From positions 710,237 through 774,236 of the forward strand of contig JAQOTA010000001.1 of NCBI GenBank assembly GCA_029532415.1: 64,000 bases of DNA. The letters are read 5' to 3'. Source of the DNA: Marasmius tenuissimus (lineage: Eukaryota; Basidiomycota; Agaricomycetes; Agaricales; Marasmiaceae). The translations under genes were made by a program, and so were the position numbers. Of the stretch, positions 22,756 through 33,338 are shown piece after piece. Below the pieces are notes generated by a model. The model worked only from the letters and a program-made list of their open reading frames with translations, did no database searches and had not been told where the DNA came from. Within the stretch, counting starts at the first letter, position 1, and the number at the start of each line of letters is the position of its first letter.

Positions 22756-24485
22756 CCCTAAGCAGACAGTAAAGGTGAGATATACGGACCCAGGCGAGGA
22801 AGATGTCAGTTACCTTGCGAGGAACAAAAGGGATTGGTCGAGGTATTGAACCGCTCTACTCGGGTATTTGAAGCATGTGAACGAAGATCACCATCTGGCC
22901 CACTTTCCCTTCGCTAATTTCCTTGATTCAATTCCTAAATCCTGTGCAGGGCTGAATGTCGTGTTTCTTGCCCGCATAACCGACTTGGCCTGTACGATAT
23001 GAGAGCGCTGATGTCGGTTGGAGGTGAAGTTGGACTAATTTCTGGCCGGTGATGGAATCAAACCGCAGACTGGAGGTTTCAAAAGCGTATGTGCTTTATC
23101 AACATCATTTCGAAGCCTCGGAAAGCTGTACTAGTATGTCAGCCTGACAATTCAATCCTATCAATGTTTGAATGATACCTTCCCTGAAAGAATTCTTCAA
23201 GAATGCAGATTCCCAGGATCGACTACATGATGCATCAGATGGTGGCCCAGTTCATATTGAAGAGGGTACAGCTGTATTCATGAGGTCGTAGAATGAGAAA
23301 ACAGTCAGAATCACTCATGAAGTTTCACTCATATGATGCGCACCTGGGTTGCCTTTCAGACAGTTTTCGACTCTCTCCGGCAAGGTGAATACGATAGGTA
23401 TGTTAGCATCGAGCACATTGAATACAGGGTAATGTTCTTGAGTATCCAATCGGAAAGCGTGTTGAACGGTGCTGGGCCGTGGTAGACGGTCGTTGAAGTT
23501 GTTGAGAGAGGTGCGTGCGTGGGAACAAGCCTACTGCCACGAGTCACGTAAGCGGAACGGTGCGATCAACTTGGCATGCACCCACAATGTCCAACAAGTT
23601 GGCTTTGAGAAGTATGATCAGAATTTGATGAATCTTGGTGCATATCGAGGTATCCCGACGACTAACTATTGTAGCGAACCCTTTTTTCCCTCTAGTGACT
23701 CAGAGAGATATTAGAAGTCTCAACTTTTTGAGAACGGACGTGGTGAGTCCTCGCTCCTTCTCACCTTGACGGGCTGGAAGCTCCTGGAAGTCAATTCCTT
23801 TCACTTACCAGCTAAATCATTCTCAAGTCATGCATACCGACCGACAGCTACTGCTACGATTCAGGAGCTCACCTGGGTACTGTGCTACGGTGACGAATAT
23901 GTACATAAACTTCCGAATAAGCGACTCTTGTCAAAAGCACCAGATCGAGGCGTGGTCTCTTGGCTCCTCCTTCTACACTCTCGCACGCTCTAGAGCTCTG
24001 TGTACTTCCAACTCACGTCGGCTACCCCCGGCTACCTATCGTGCCTGCTTAAGCCGAGGAAGGCCGTGATGAACTGGTCTCACTGCCCTTCATTCAAAGC
24101 TCCACTAGTACTACCATGGCTCCCCAAACCTGAAACTCAGGTTGGTGAAGAATGACAGGTCTGTGGCGGAGTGGTGCCTGTCTCCCACATCATGCATGGT
24201 TCTAAAACCAGGGCAGAGACCCTCAGAACATAGGGTACGTGGGACAATCAATGTTACTACTGCGTCATGCAACTCAACTTCAATCCAAAACGGGGTGCAC
24301 GATCTAAATGCAAATGCACAACAAAAAGCGTAGTTGGCGATATATAGCCGGACATCATCCAAGTATCAGGGGCGCTCAAGGGCGGCCCCACCGACGTACA
24401 TTGACATGGACCATTCAACAACACGGCCAAGACGGAAATCATCGCGAATGGTGACTTCACCGCTTGGGGTCTCACATACAAGCGA
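22756..24485. other. intergenic, nothing recognised
   Basis: This gap between divergent genes holds the promoter of paralogue B and, at its right end, that of the S33 peptidase. A B-box-like GGTTTGATTCC on the minus strand at 23054-23064 is not part of a foldable tRNA. No gene was found. Confidence 0.4.
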
Positions 24486-24491
24486 TATAAA
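24486..24491 (+). promoter_or_regulatory. TATA box of S33 peptidase copy 1
   Basis: TATAAA followed by GGACAGC lies exactly 50 bases before the start codon. The same element with identical spacing precedes the second copy at 44755, and upstream similarity fades beyond it. This supports a functional core promoter. Confidence 0.65.
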
Positions 24492-24535
24492 GGACAGCGG
24501 GATCCGTCAATGTCACCTCATCACAACCTCCCACC

Positions 24536-26742
24536 ATGGATCGCATACGTTCCCGGAAGAGCCTATCCCTACTCATCTCATGTCTTATATCTCTCGCTCC
24601 CGTCAATGGTCAAGCCTGGAATGAATCATCTTGGGTCACGGTACGGAAATCGAATATCCGGTAATCTGATCAGGCTGATTTCCGATTCGGTAGATGCAAC
24701 CGTCGAAGGACTTGCAGTGGGTTGAGTGTTACCCTGGAGGGTTCCAATGTACTCGATTCCAGGTAAGCTACCGTTTGATCTCTGGCATTTTCCATGCTCA
24801 AATCCTTTCGTTCATAGGTACCGCTGAATTATAGCGAACCTGACGGCGAATCCGCCGCTATTGCACTCATTCGTTTGCCTGCGAACGTCTCTGCAGACAG
24901 CGCCGAATACCGAGGACCCATTCTGTTCAATCCAGGAGGCCCGGGAGGCAGCGGTATCGACCAGATCGTAGAGGAAGGGGCCCAGTTTCAAGCTGTGTTC
25001 CCCCAATGGGACATCGTTGGTTTTGACCCTCGCGGTACGTCATTGCGATCTTGTTTCCTGCAGCGTTTAACTAAATTATCGTCTTCCAGGAGTATACCGC
25101 TCAACGCCAAAAATATCGTTTTACAAGAATGTGGTGGAGTATATCAGCTCGCCCCTCCCTGCGATGGAACTCAACCATTCATCGAGCTCCGTGGAAAGCT
25201 ATTGGGCTATGTCGAAGACCTTGGGTGCTGCTGCCTTTGGTAGGAATGGCGACGTGCTCCGACACACGAACACCGAGAATGTTGCGAGGGATATGCTTGC
25301 GATCACGGAAGCTCATGGGAGAGAGAAACTCCAATATATCGGTGTTTCGTGAGTTTCGATTTACTCGCACCGTGACTTGGTAGCTAACTCCAGTCGCAGG
25401 TATGGATCTATCCTTGGCGCCACATTCGCTGCTCTCTTCCCGGTAAGTTATATCCTCGACAAGAGTAGGTGACCATGAACTGACACACAGATATAGGACA
25501 AAGTGGAACGCCTTGTCATAGACGGAGTTGCCGACGTTCAAGACGACTATTACACCAGTACGTTATTTCAGCATTTATCGCTGCGATTTCACCTAATTCC
25601 TTTCGTAATCCAGCGAAATGGCTCACCAGTGTCATCGACATGGACAAAACACTACAGTGGTTCTTCAAGAGCTGTTACGAAGCTGGCCCAGACTCCTGCG
25701 CTTTCCACGAATCTTCGGTCGAGGCTATCAGTAGCAAGTACAACAAGTTATACGACACCCTGATCAACTCGCCGATGCCCGTTCAGGCCGGAGAAACCTA
25801 CCAGCCTGTGGACTACACTCTCCTGCGGCGTACGATGGTCAAGCAGCTGTACTTCCCTTTCCTCACGTGGCCCAAGCTGGCAGTAGCTCTTGACGCGCTG
25901 GATAATGGAAATGCAACAGCTTTCCTTGAATTCGCCTCACCGGCCAGCTTTGCCAATGCGACAGCCGCGGAGCCTACAGATCAAGGATTCCAGAAATCTC
26001 CGGAAGACATGATTGCGTATATTTGCAATGATGGAGAGTTTGTGCCGCCCGAGCTGGAAGAAGCGTATCGTCACTATCAGGAGATGACCGAGGTCTCGTC
26101 CTTCGGTAGTATCTGGGCTAGTTGGCGGCTGATATGCAGGTACGTTTTAACTATAACGTGTTCTATGTTTTTGGGGCTTTTGGCTGACCATGATATAGTG
26201 GATGGTCACGATCCATTCCAAAGGCTTTCAGAGGCACGTTTTCGCACTCCCCCCTCCGAAGTCTATCCTGAACAAATCCTATCTTTCTCAGGCCCGATCT
26301 CCGGTAATACAAGTTTCCCTCTGCTATTGGTCGGTAATACTGCAGGTAAGCATGCAATCTCTTTAAACCGAGTCCTTTGAGATTGAAGCTAACTCCCAAC
26401 AGATCCGGTCACCCCTCTTGCAGGGTAAGTTCTCAAGTTTACCGGAAAAATTGTCTTTGGCTGATCTCCATTCAGAGCGCGCGCAGTGGCGTCAGGCTTC
26501 CCTGGATCCGTCGTTCTCCAACGAGACTCCCCTGGGGTAAGAGCCAATAACCTCTTTGCCTGTGATTCCTCTCGTATTCTGATGTTTTTGAACCTTAATA
26601 GCACACCTACTCCATACTGGCGTTCCCCTCCAAGTGCACCGTAGAGGCTACTGTTGCATACTTCCTCAACGGTACGCTGCCGGAGGAGGGCACCGTCTGT
26701 CCGTTGGATAGACCCCCCTTCAGTGCTGCGGAGGGTGCGTGA
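24536..26742 (+). CDS. secreted S33-family serine peptidase (tripeptidyl-aminopeptidase-like), copy 1
   Basis: An alpha/beta-hydrolase of the bacterial and fungal tripeptidyl/prolyl aminopeptidase type. Twelve exons (24536-24640, 24694-24762, 24818-25034, 25090-25348, 25400-25442, 25497-25557, 25614-26139, 26199-26233, 26292-26345, 26403-26424, 26476-26536, 26602-26742) join in frame to 530 residues. A signal peptide (about residues 1-25, LSLLISCLISLAPVNGQA) is followed by NESSWVT. The oxyanion loop is FNPGGPGGSG, the strand motif WDIVGFDPRG, and the nucleophile elbow GVSYGS (Ser near residue 217). The C-terminal TAP-like domain supplies the acid DPVTPLAG and the histidine in SPGHTYS. Several Asn-X-Ser/Thr sites fit secretion. 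Intron 8 begins with GC instead of GT. It would release tripeptides or prolyl residues from peptide N-termini outside the cell. A paralogue lies 20 kb away. Confidence 0.88.
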
Positions 26743-27180
26743 ATGCAGGGCTTCGACAACGAGCTTGCAGACGACCTTTCTCTCCAATGATACATGATGT
26801 ATTTATTATTTGCCCGGACTTACCTTTACCTGTACGAAAACCTGCACCTACTTGTAGTTTTCCTCGAAAGTAATGACCCCCTCTACACTACCTAAAAACA
26901 ACACGGATTTTTACGAAGGTTTACATACGAATTCTCCAGTTGAAGTAACCGATACATTTATGTGATCACGAATAGCCATCTTTTGGTCCAAAACCCCGGA
27001 TGCAGAGGTCCGAGGACGCTCGTTCGTATCTATCACACTCCAGCCGGTATCGGAGAAGGTGGAACCACATCTACCTCTCAGGGTGACCCCGTCTGAGGGT
27101 TGAACGTTGAAGACCGCCTAACAATATCGACAGGAGTTTGATAGTGTGCCACTATATGGAGTACACGGATAGCGAGTTAC
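26743..27180. other. convergent intergenic gap
   Basis: This holds the 3' flanks of the peptidase and the MYND gene, which converge here. Nothing else is recognised. Confidence 0.4.
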
Positions 27181-28774
27181 CTACGCCCGACCTTGTACGA
27201 TATACCTATAATAGCTATTGTACGAAGCTATCGGTCCATCCTTGTCAGTATTCCAGTAGTTGTTCGTCTTCGGGACAACACCCTTCCACTTGTTCAGTTC
27301 AAGACCCTTTCTGATTCCGAAACCCATACGCGTCATCAAAGCAATTTCCGATTCGCCTTCTTTCTTCGTATATGCAGTAAAGAGAGCGGGGATATCCATG
27401 TCCTGAATGACACGCAAAGTTTTCATCCACGAATCAGACTGGATCTCCGACATGCCCGTATTCAAACCAACAATGAGGTCAGGACGATTATCCAAAGCTT
27501 CCTTGGTACGGGCGAAGTCGTGGTAGGTACCCTCATAGTAAGAGCAAGTGCGACTACGGCCCTTGGAGATGCAACGTTCGCAGGCTAGGTTTTTCCCGGT
27601 ATCTTGGTGATCTTCCGCCTCTGGGCCCGCGAAGAAGATCCTCGCTACCCTGAGTTTCGGGAGGAAGTGAAGTAACTCTTCGAGCATGCCCTTCCCTTGA
27701 AGGTCTCGAGAGGCCGCTCCGACGACGTGGATACAGAGACGATTGCGCGTCGATATGTTGGTAATGACGTCCTCCATGGCCGCAATAACGCTTAGAGGAA
27801 AGCAACTCGCCTCCATGGTCAGTAGCCGGACAGCCGAAGTAGGATCAGGGTGGTAAGTTTTGATTGTTTGAGCAGTGAAGGAGGTAGCGTAGTCGAATTC
27901 GGGAAACACCTTCTCGCAGTAATCACTCCAGCCTTTGATACTGGATAGTGGCATGTAGATCGTGCGAGGTTCATCCGTTCGAACCATCAAATGCCGAAAA
28001 GATTTCCTGTCAATGGCATAGTCAACCTCAAGACGGTCGACGGACGCGATGATTTGAAGCTCTTCGCAATGCTTCTTCGAGTGAAACTTGGAAAAATCCT
28101 TTCCGCATTCTGGAGAACACCACCATGCAAGACGGCAGTGAGAGCACGGCGACAGCCGCGCTGGACTGTCAGTTTGGAACCGCGTGCGGAAGCACACTTC
28201 ACATTTCTCTGCATCGCTGTAGAGATCGAGAGTCAGTAAGCCCTTGAGTGCGAGAGGGAGAGGAGATTATGACACACTCACTAGAGGTAACTCGACATCC
28301 ACGGATCACCATAGGGTTGTTCGGCGGTCTGTTGGGAGAACATCTGAACTTGGAGCTGCTGCATTACAAGAGAATCCGTGTCAGGGAGCACTGAACGAAT
28401 CTTCAAAAGGTCTGTCCCTTCCACTCACGCGCTTCAATGCGTACTCTACGCGGCTAAGACGATGGGTTGGCCGAGTCTTCCGCTCTTCTACGTTCACCTG
28501 TTTGAGGCGACCACAAAGAGTCTTGTGTACGATCTTCCAGTCCTTCTTTTGACAATCGGGGCCACCTAAGCAACAATTCATGATAAATAAAGAGTGAGGG
28601 TGACAAGTCAAGGTCGAGTGGCTCACAATAGAAGACTCGCTGACACGCTGAACATGCTTGAAGTTTCGCAAGAGTGGCTGTTGGTGGCCTTCGACAATAT
28701 GAACAAAAAAGACCAGCCACGTGGGACGCATTCACGTCCGCAAAGATGAAGGGAGGTGGCTCTGAGTTCGACAT
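27181..28774 (-). CDS. MYND zinc-finger protein with Mss51-like C-terminal domain
   Basis: Four exons (28627-28774, 28429-28565, 28282-28358, 27181-28216) give 465 residues. The first finger is a full MYND: CSYC, CSAC, FYCGPDC, KKDW, H and C, split by an intron inside the FYC-GPDC part. A second finger follows after about 70 residues: CEVC, CSHC, WWCSPEC, HSKKHC. The remaining 300 residues carry features of the Mss51 C-terminal domain: CIHVVGAAS, LLHFLPKLRVARIFFAGPE, DLIVGLNTGMS and ALFTAYTKKE. MYND fingers bind proline-rich peptides. Mss51 itself acts in mitochondrial COX1 expression, but many fungal relatives exist and no mitochondrial targeting sequence is evident here (MSNSEPPPF start). 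I therefore call the family and not the role. The gene is intact. Confidence 0.85.
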
Positions 28775-29754
28775 TTGTGAATGAGTATGAGAGACAGAAG
28801 GTCAGGCCTTCAGGTCGAGCGCAAGGCAGATGAAAAAGGGGCAAACGGTCGGACCTAGAAAATTGAAAATCCGAAGTCTTCTCAGGTACACGTGATCGCG
28901 ACACGCCAAGGCTGTCGCGTTGAGCCACCTGTGGGATGACTTGGAGGCCTGAGAACAATCTGAGAGGGGATCAGTAGCTGCGGGCTAATACGTACAGATT
29001 GTTGCGAGAAAGAGTTTCGTACGGGAACGAAAACTTCGTCAATTATCGACACAAAACAGTCGGCCACCACGTGGCGCTTCGGCAAGCACCGAACAACTTG
29101 AAGCCGATTGACTTGACGTCAACGTTTCTCGTCTTCCAACTCCGAGATCGCTCGTCCGTGTCTAATGCACTTTCATGGGTCTCTTTAACGCACAAAAAGC
29201 TCTACATCTACGCTAGTCACGTCTGCCAAGTGACCCTGGCTGTTCAAACATACTACCGGTCGATAGTAGGACGTCTGGGATCATCAAAATGCGGTAACAG
29301 TGTACCTTGCAGACCGCCCCGGCTATCTCTGCTTTACCTCTTGGTTGCCTCTTGGCTTTCATTTCTTCGACCTGCTCCTCCTGAAGGCAACTTCCTGTCA
29401 CTCCGCTAAATCGTACTTCTAGGGGCTCAAGCCGGCGAGCCCTGAGTCCGGGAACCCACCGGCCTAAACATTCCCGCATCAGCAAACGATGCCCAGCAAG
29501 AGGCAATGCCAATCAACCTCAAAGGGGTTTTCGGTCAGCTTGTCTCTCTGCTTTACAAGGTTCAAGTGCGCTTGTATGGCTTCGGAAGCTGCATCACCCG
29601 CGGGCCCCGACACGCTGCACTACTGTAGGCGTTTGTCCCGACTCCCGAAGATTCGCACGCTACGCGTCAAGTCTCTTGGAGATTAGGAAGATTAGTACCT
29701 CATTGGGACATAGAAACGTCTCAGTGAGTCCTCTCGTCATATATCCCGACGAAG
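28775..29754. other. intergenic, nothing recognised
   Basis: This gap between the divergent MYND and laccase genes holds both promoters. Open frames here are short and uninformative. Confidence 0.4.
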
Positions 29755-29762
29755 TATATATA
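29755..29762 (+). promoter_or_regulatory. TATA box of the laccase gene
   Basis: TATATATA lies 77 bases before the laccase start codon. Confidence 0.5.
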
Positions 29763-29831
29763 CAGCTTATTTGTCAGGAGGTTTCTCTGTCCATCTTACA
29801 GTCATTTCTCTCCACCAGCAATTTGTTCAAG

Positions 29832-32511
29832 ATGACTCTTCTCCGCTCGCTCCTGCCTCTCGTCACTGCGTCAGTCCTGATTGGACGCGTTCTCGCAGAG
29901 ACCATTGGACCAGTAGCCGATCTAGTCGTTCACAATGCAGTCCTCAGCCCTGATGGTTTTAGTCGTTCGGTCTCGATCGCTGGTGACTCTGTCTCGGGAC
30001 CATTGATTGCGGCTCAGAAGGTTCGTTGGCTGCATTCCCCCGCATGGAGAACTACTCTTTAGCACTAATACATCCCTTAGGGCGGCGTGATGAAGATCAA
30101 TGTCGTCAACAATCTCAATGATCCGTCCATGATTCAGTCCACCAGCATCGTGCGTATCCAGTTTCAAGGACCCTTCCAACTCGATCCTAACCTCGATTTT
30201 TTGTGTAGCATTGGCACGGTCTACTCCTGAACAATGGATTCGCATGGGCAGACGGGCCAGCATTTATCACCCAATGTCCTATCGTCAAGGGGAACGAATT
30301 TCTCTATGAACTCCCCACAGTCGATCAAGCTGGGACGTTCTGGTATCATTCTCATTTGTGTAGATCAATTCACCCGAACTTGAACTCGACCTCTTACTGA
30401 TATCCATGATTGTTGTCCAAAGCTGTTCAATACTGCGACGGGATCAGAGGGCCTATGGTCGTTTACGACCCGAACGATCCGTTCGCCGATTTGTACGATG
30501 TTGACAACGGTGAGGAGTCTTTAGGTTTCCGTTGAAATTCAATAGCTCAAGTATCGCACGATAGAGGGCACCGTGATTACTCTTGCAGATTGGTACCACG
30601 AGAAAGCGCTCAAACTGGCTCATGAGCTTCCGTATGTCCACATCTCACTTCCAGCATTATCAATTGGTTACCGAGGCTCACATTTTGAACTCATAGCGAC
30701 CACGATTCAGTCTTGATCAATGGACTCGGACGGTAAGCCTTATCTGCTGGCGATCGCCTTTTACACAAGATTCATTGCTACGCTATAGATACAAGGATGG
30801 ACCTCGTGCGCCTCTTGCGGTGGTTCAAGTTGAGCAGGGCAAACGGTGAGTTCACTTATAGGAGCATCAAAGGGTCTTGAAGGGACCGACGAGAATCATA
30901 CATAGCTACCGAATGCGTGTGCTCAACATCGGGTGTCAACCTGATTTCTGGTTCCACATTTAAACATGCCATGTGAGTTACCATCATTCATTCGGATGTT
31001 GTCTCATTCAACTTCACGCGTATATGCAGGAAAGTTATCGAGGCAGACGGTGTCAACCATCAGCCTGTCGATACTGAGGGCTTCCGAATCTTTGCAGGTG
31101 AGCGATAGATCCATCTGTCTCTATTTCAGGCACGCGGGGCTGAAACACTCTTTCTCTAAGGCCAGCGTTACTCGTACATCGTAAGTGCCAATCAATTTAG
31201 ATATTCCCGTGTCCCACTCAGCCAAACTGCTTACCCCACAGCTGGAAGCCAATCAACCAGTGGACAACTATTGTAAGTGCTTTTGGGCCCTTCGCTCCGG
31301 ATCGTTGAACATTGAAAATTGACCTCTCATCCAGGGATCCGATCGGAGCCCGAGAACGGACGTGGAGGGTTCAAAGACGGTATCAACTCGGCCATTCTAC
31401 GGTATGTTGGTGCCCCCGAGCGGGAGCCAGCAGAATCCGACTGGGAGCCCTCTAAATGGCTCGATGAGCGTGATCTCCATGTATGTTGCGGTTCCACAAC
31501 TTCGGATAGCTGGTTGGACTCACTTTGAATTGTGACGCTAGCCACTCGAGAATCCTGGAGCTCCAGGGGAACCTGTCCCAGGAGGCGTTGACCATGCCAT
31601 CAATCTTGATTTCTCAACGGTGCGTCAGCTCGTATTATTGAAGCCTATGATCATCTGAATTATATCCTAATCTTCCAGTCTTCGAACGAGTTTATGATCA
31701 ACGACGTTAAATTCGAGTCACCTTCGCTGCCTGTCCTTCTTCAAGTCTTGAGCGGTGCGTTTAGACCCGACGAGCTTCTCCCGAAGGGATCGGTATACCC
31801 GCTTCCGTCGAATGCTACGATTGAGATCACTATGACGGGTGCTGGGAAGAAGGGATGGGAGGTGTGTTTGTTCTCTTCAATCGCATTCATGAAGGTTGAC
31901 ACGACTCCTTGTTTGATATACGATAGCATCCCATGCATTTGCACGGCGTACGGTTTCACTTCTCCTAGCTTTCTCGGTTTAGGTTGAGCTCACCAGAGGT
32001 TTTCTTCTTTTTCTTCGCTCCACAGCATACTTTCGACGTTGTCAGAGTCGCAGGTAGCGATACCTATAATTATCAGAATCCCGTACGTGACTCTTACCCC
32101 GTTTGTTTCGTTTAATCATTGAAATTCGGGAGTATATAGGTTCGTCGGGACGTCGTGAACTCTGGTAAAGGTGGTGACGAGGTTACTATCCGCTTCGTCA
32201 CCGATAACACTGGTCCGTGGTTTCTGCATTGCCACATCGATTGGCATCTTGAGACGTACGTCGCCCTTTGATGTTTGCTGTCTACATGACCTCACTGAAA
32301 CACTCTACTTCCAGTGGGTTCGCTGCCGTGTTCGCCGAGGCCCCGGAACAGTGGGAGGCAGAAATCAATCCCCCTCGTATGTGTCCCTCTCGACTCATTG
32401 ATTCACTGATGTTTTGTCTGACTATGAGGCGGTTTGTCCCATTTCTACTGTCTAGCCGCTTGGGAAGAACTTTGTCCCATATACGCATCGCTTCCCCCTG
32501 GAGAGCTTTAA
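29832..32511 (+). pseudogene. laccase (multicopper oxidase) with an in-frame stop; probable recent pseudogene
   Basis: Laccases are secreted copper enzymes that oxidise phenols with oxygen. The signal peptide (MTLLRSLLPLVTASVLIGRVLA) is followed by the typical start IGPVADLVVHNAVLSPDGFS. All four copper-binding motifs can be read in order across about 18 exons: HWHG, WYHSH, HPMHLHGH (HPMHLHG forms a 21-base exon at 31927-31947) and HCHIDWH. The C-terminus ends AWEELCPIYASLPPGEL. The gene is broken in one place. After DFWFHI, where laccases continue with Asp-Gly-His, the sequence has TAA at 30961-30963 and is two bases short, so the rest (HAMKVIEADGVNHQP) is in another frame. Everything else is open and normally spliced, so the damage is recent, or it is a sequence error. 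A poor alternative donor at 30951 could skip the lesion. The phenylalanine of the canonical HPFHLHGH is methionine here. Confidence 0.8.
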
Positions 32512-33258
32512 ATCAGAAACTACAAGGACGGTTACCAATAGAACAACATGATACACGCATACTCCCATCTCACTCTTCTCTTTCTGTCTTCTTATTTAAT
32601 AATATCTACATTCACCTACGATCTCTATAAACTTTTGATTTGTCAGACCTCGTTTAAAGTTCGTCATTCGTTCGCAAGCCACTCAGGGAGAGCCTGGGAG
32701 CGTGAGAATGAGGTCTGCCGTCACTCCAGATATCTTGCGCCCACAACCACCAACAACATATTGAATGTCTCTGGTTCATGTACGCCTCCTCCTACAGCTG
32801 ATATCACGCATTCGGCCAAGATACGACAACAGCGGCACTTTTATCTCTTCGGGATGCACGACAAGGCCTACGGCCTCGGGGATTACCCCTTACTATGATC
32901 CGCAGTTGGCGATATTAGCTGCCAAAGCCTGAGGTATTGCTTCCCGAACTCTCGATTTGGACGCTGCTAATAATAGAGTTTACAGTATTTTCATTGGACC
33001 CATTTCGGAACGCCCAGGATCGGCTTGACGCTGTAGAAAGGCAAGATTCGAAGTACGCTTCTATCTGGCTAAATAGGCGGTGCGGGATGCACGGATCTTT
33101 TCGATGATTAGCATGACATGCCGTCGTGGTTCGTTTTTAGCCAGTTCATTGCCGTATTTTTCCGTTTTCATTTCTCGACATCTCTACGGTACAGTCGACC
33201 TCGGCTGGTTGCGTATGCTACAGCTGGGGTGTGAATCGAGTGGCGGTGTACATGAACT
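32512..33258. other. intergenic, nothing recognised
   Basis: This is the gap between two plus-strand genes. A frame at 32548-32898 begins with a hydrophobic stretch but is otherwise featureless. No gene is called. Confidence 0.4.
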
Positions 33259-33266
33259 TATAAAAG
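33259..33266 (+). promoter_or_regulatory. TATA box of the FAD monooxygenase gene
   Basis: TATAAAAG lies 80 bases before the chosen start codon. Confidence 0.55.
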
Positions 33267-33338
33267 GCTGCCGGAAAACAAGTTCGAGTCCACAACAGTC
33301 CACTCGCCTTTGCAACTTACTTCTCGAATACTTTCATT

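Noticed and set aside
23040..23130. tRNA-like stretch on the minus strand with a B-box-like GGTTTGATTCC
   Set aside because: Acceptor, T-arm and anticodon stems do not pair; at best a degenerate relic or chance match.
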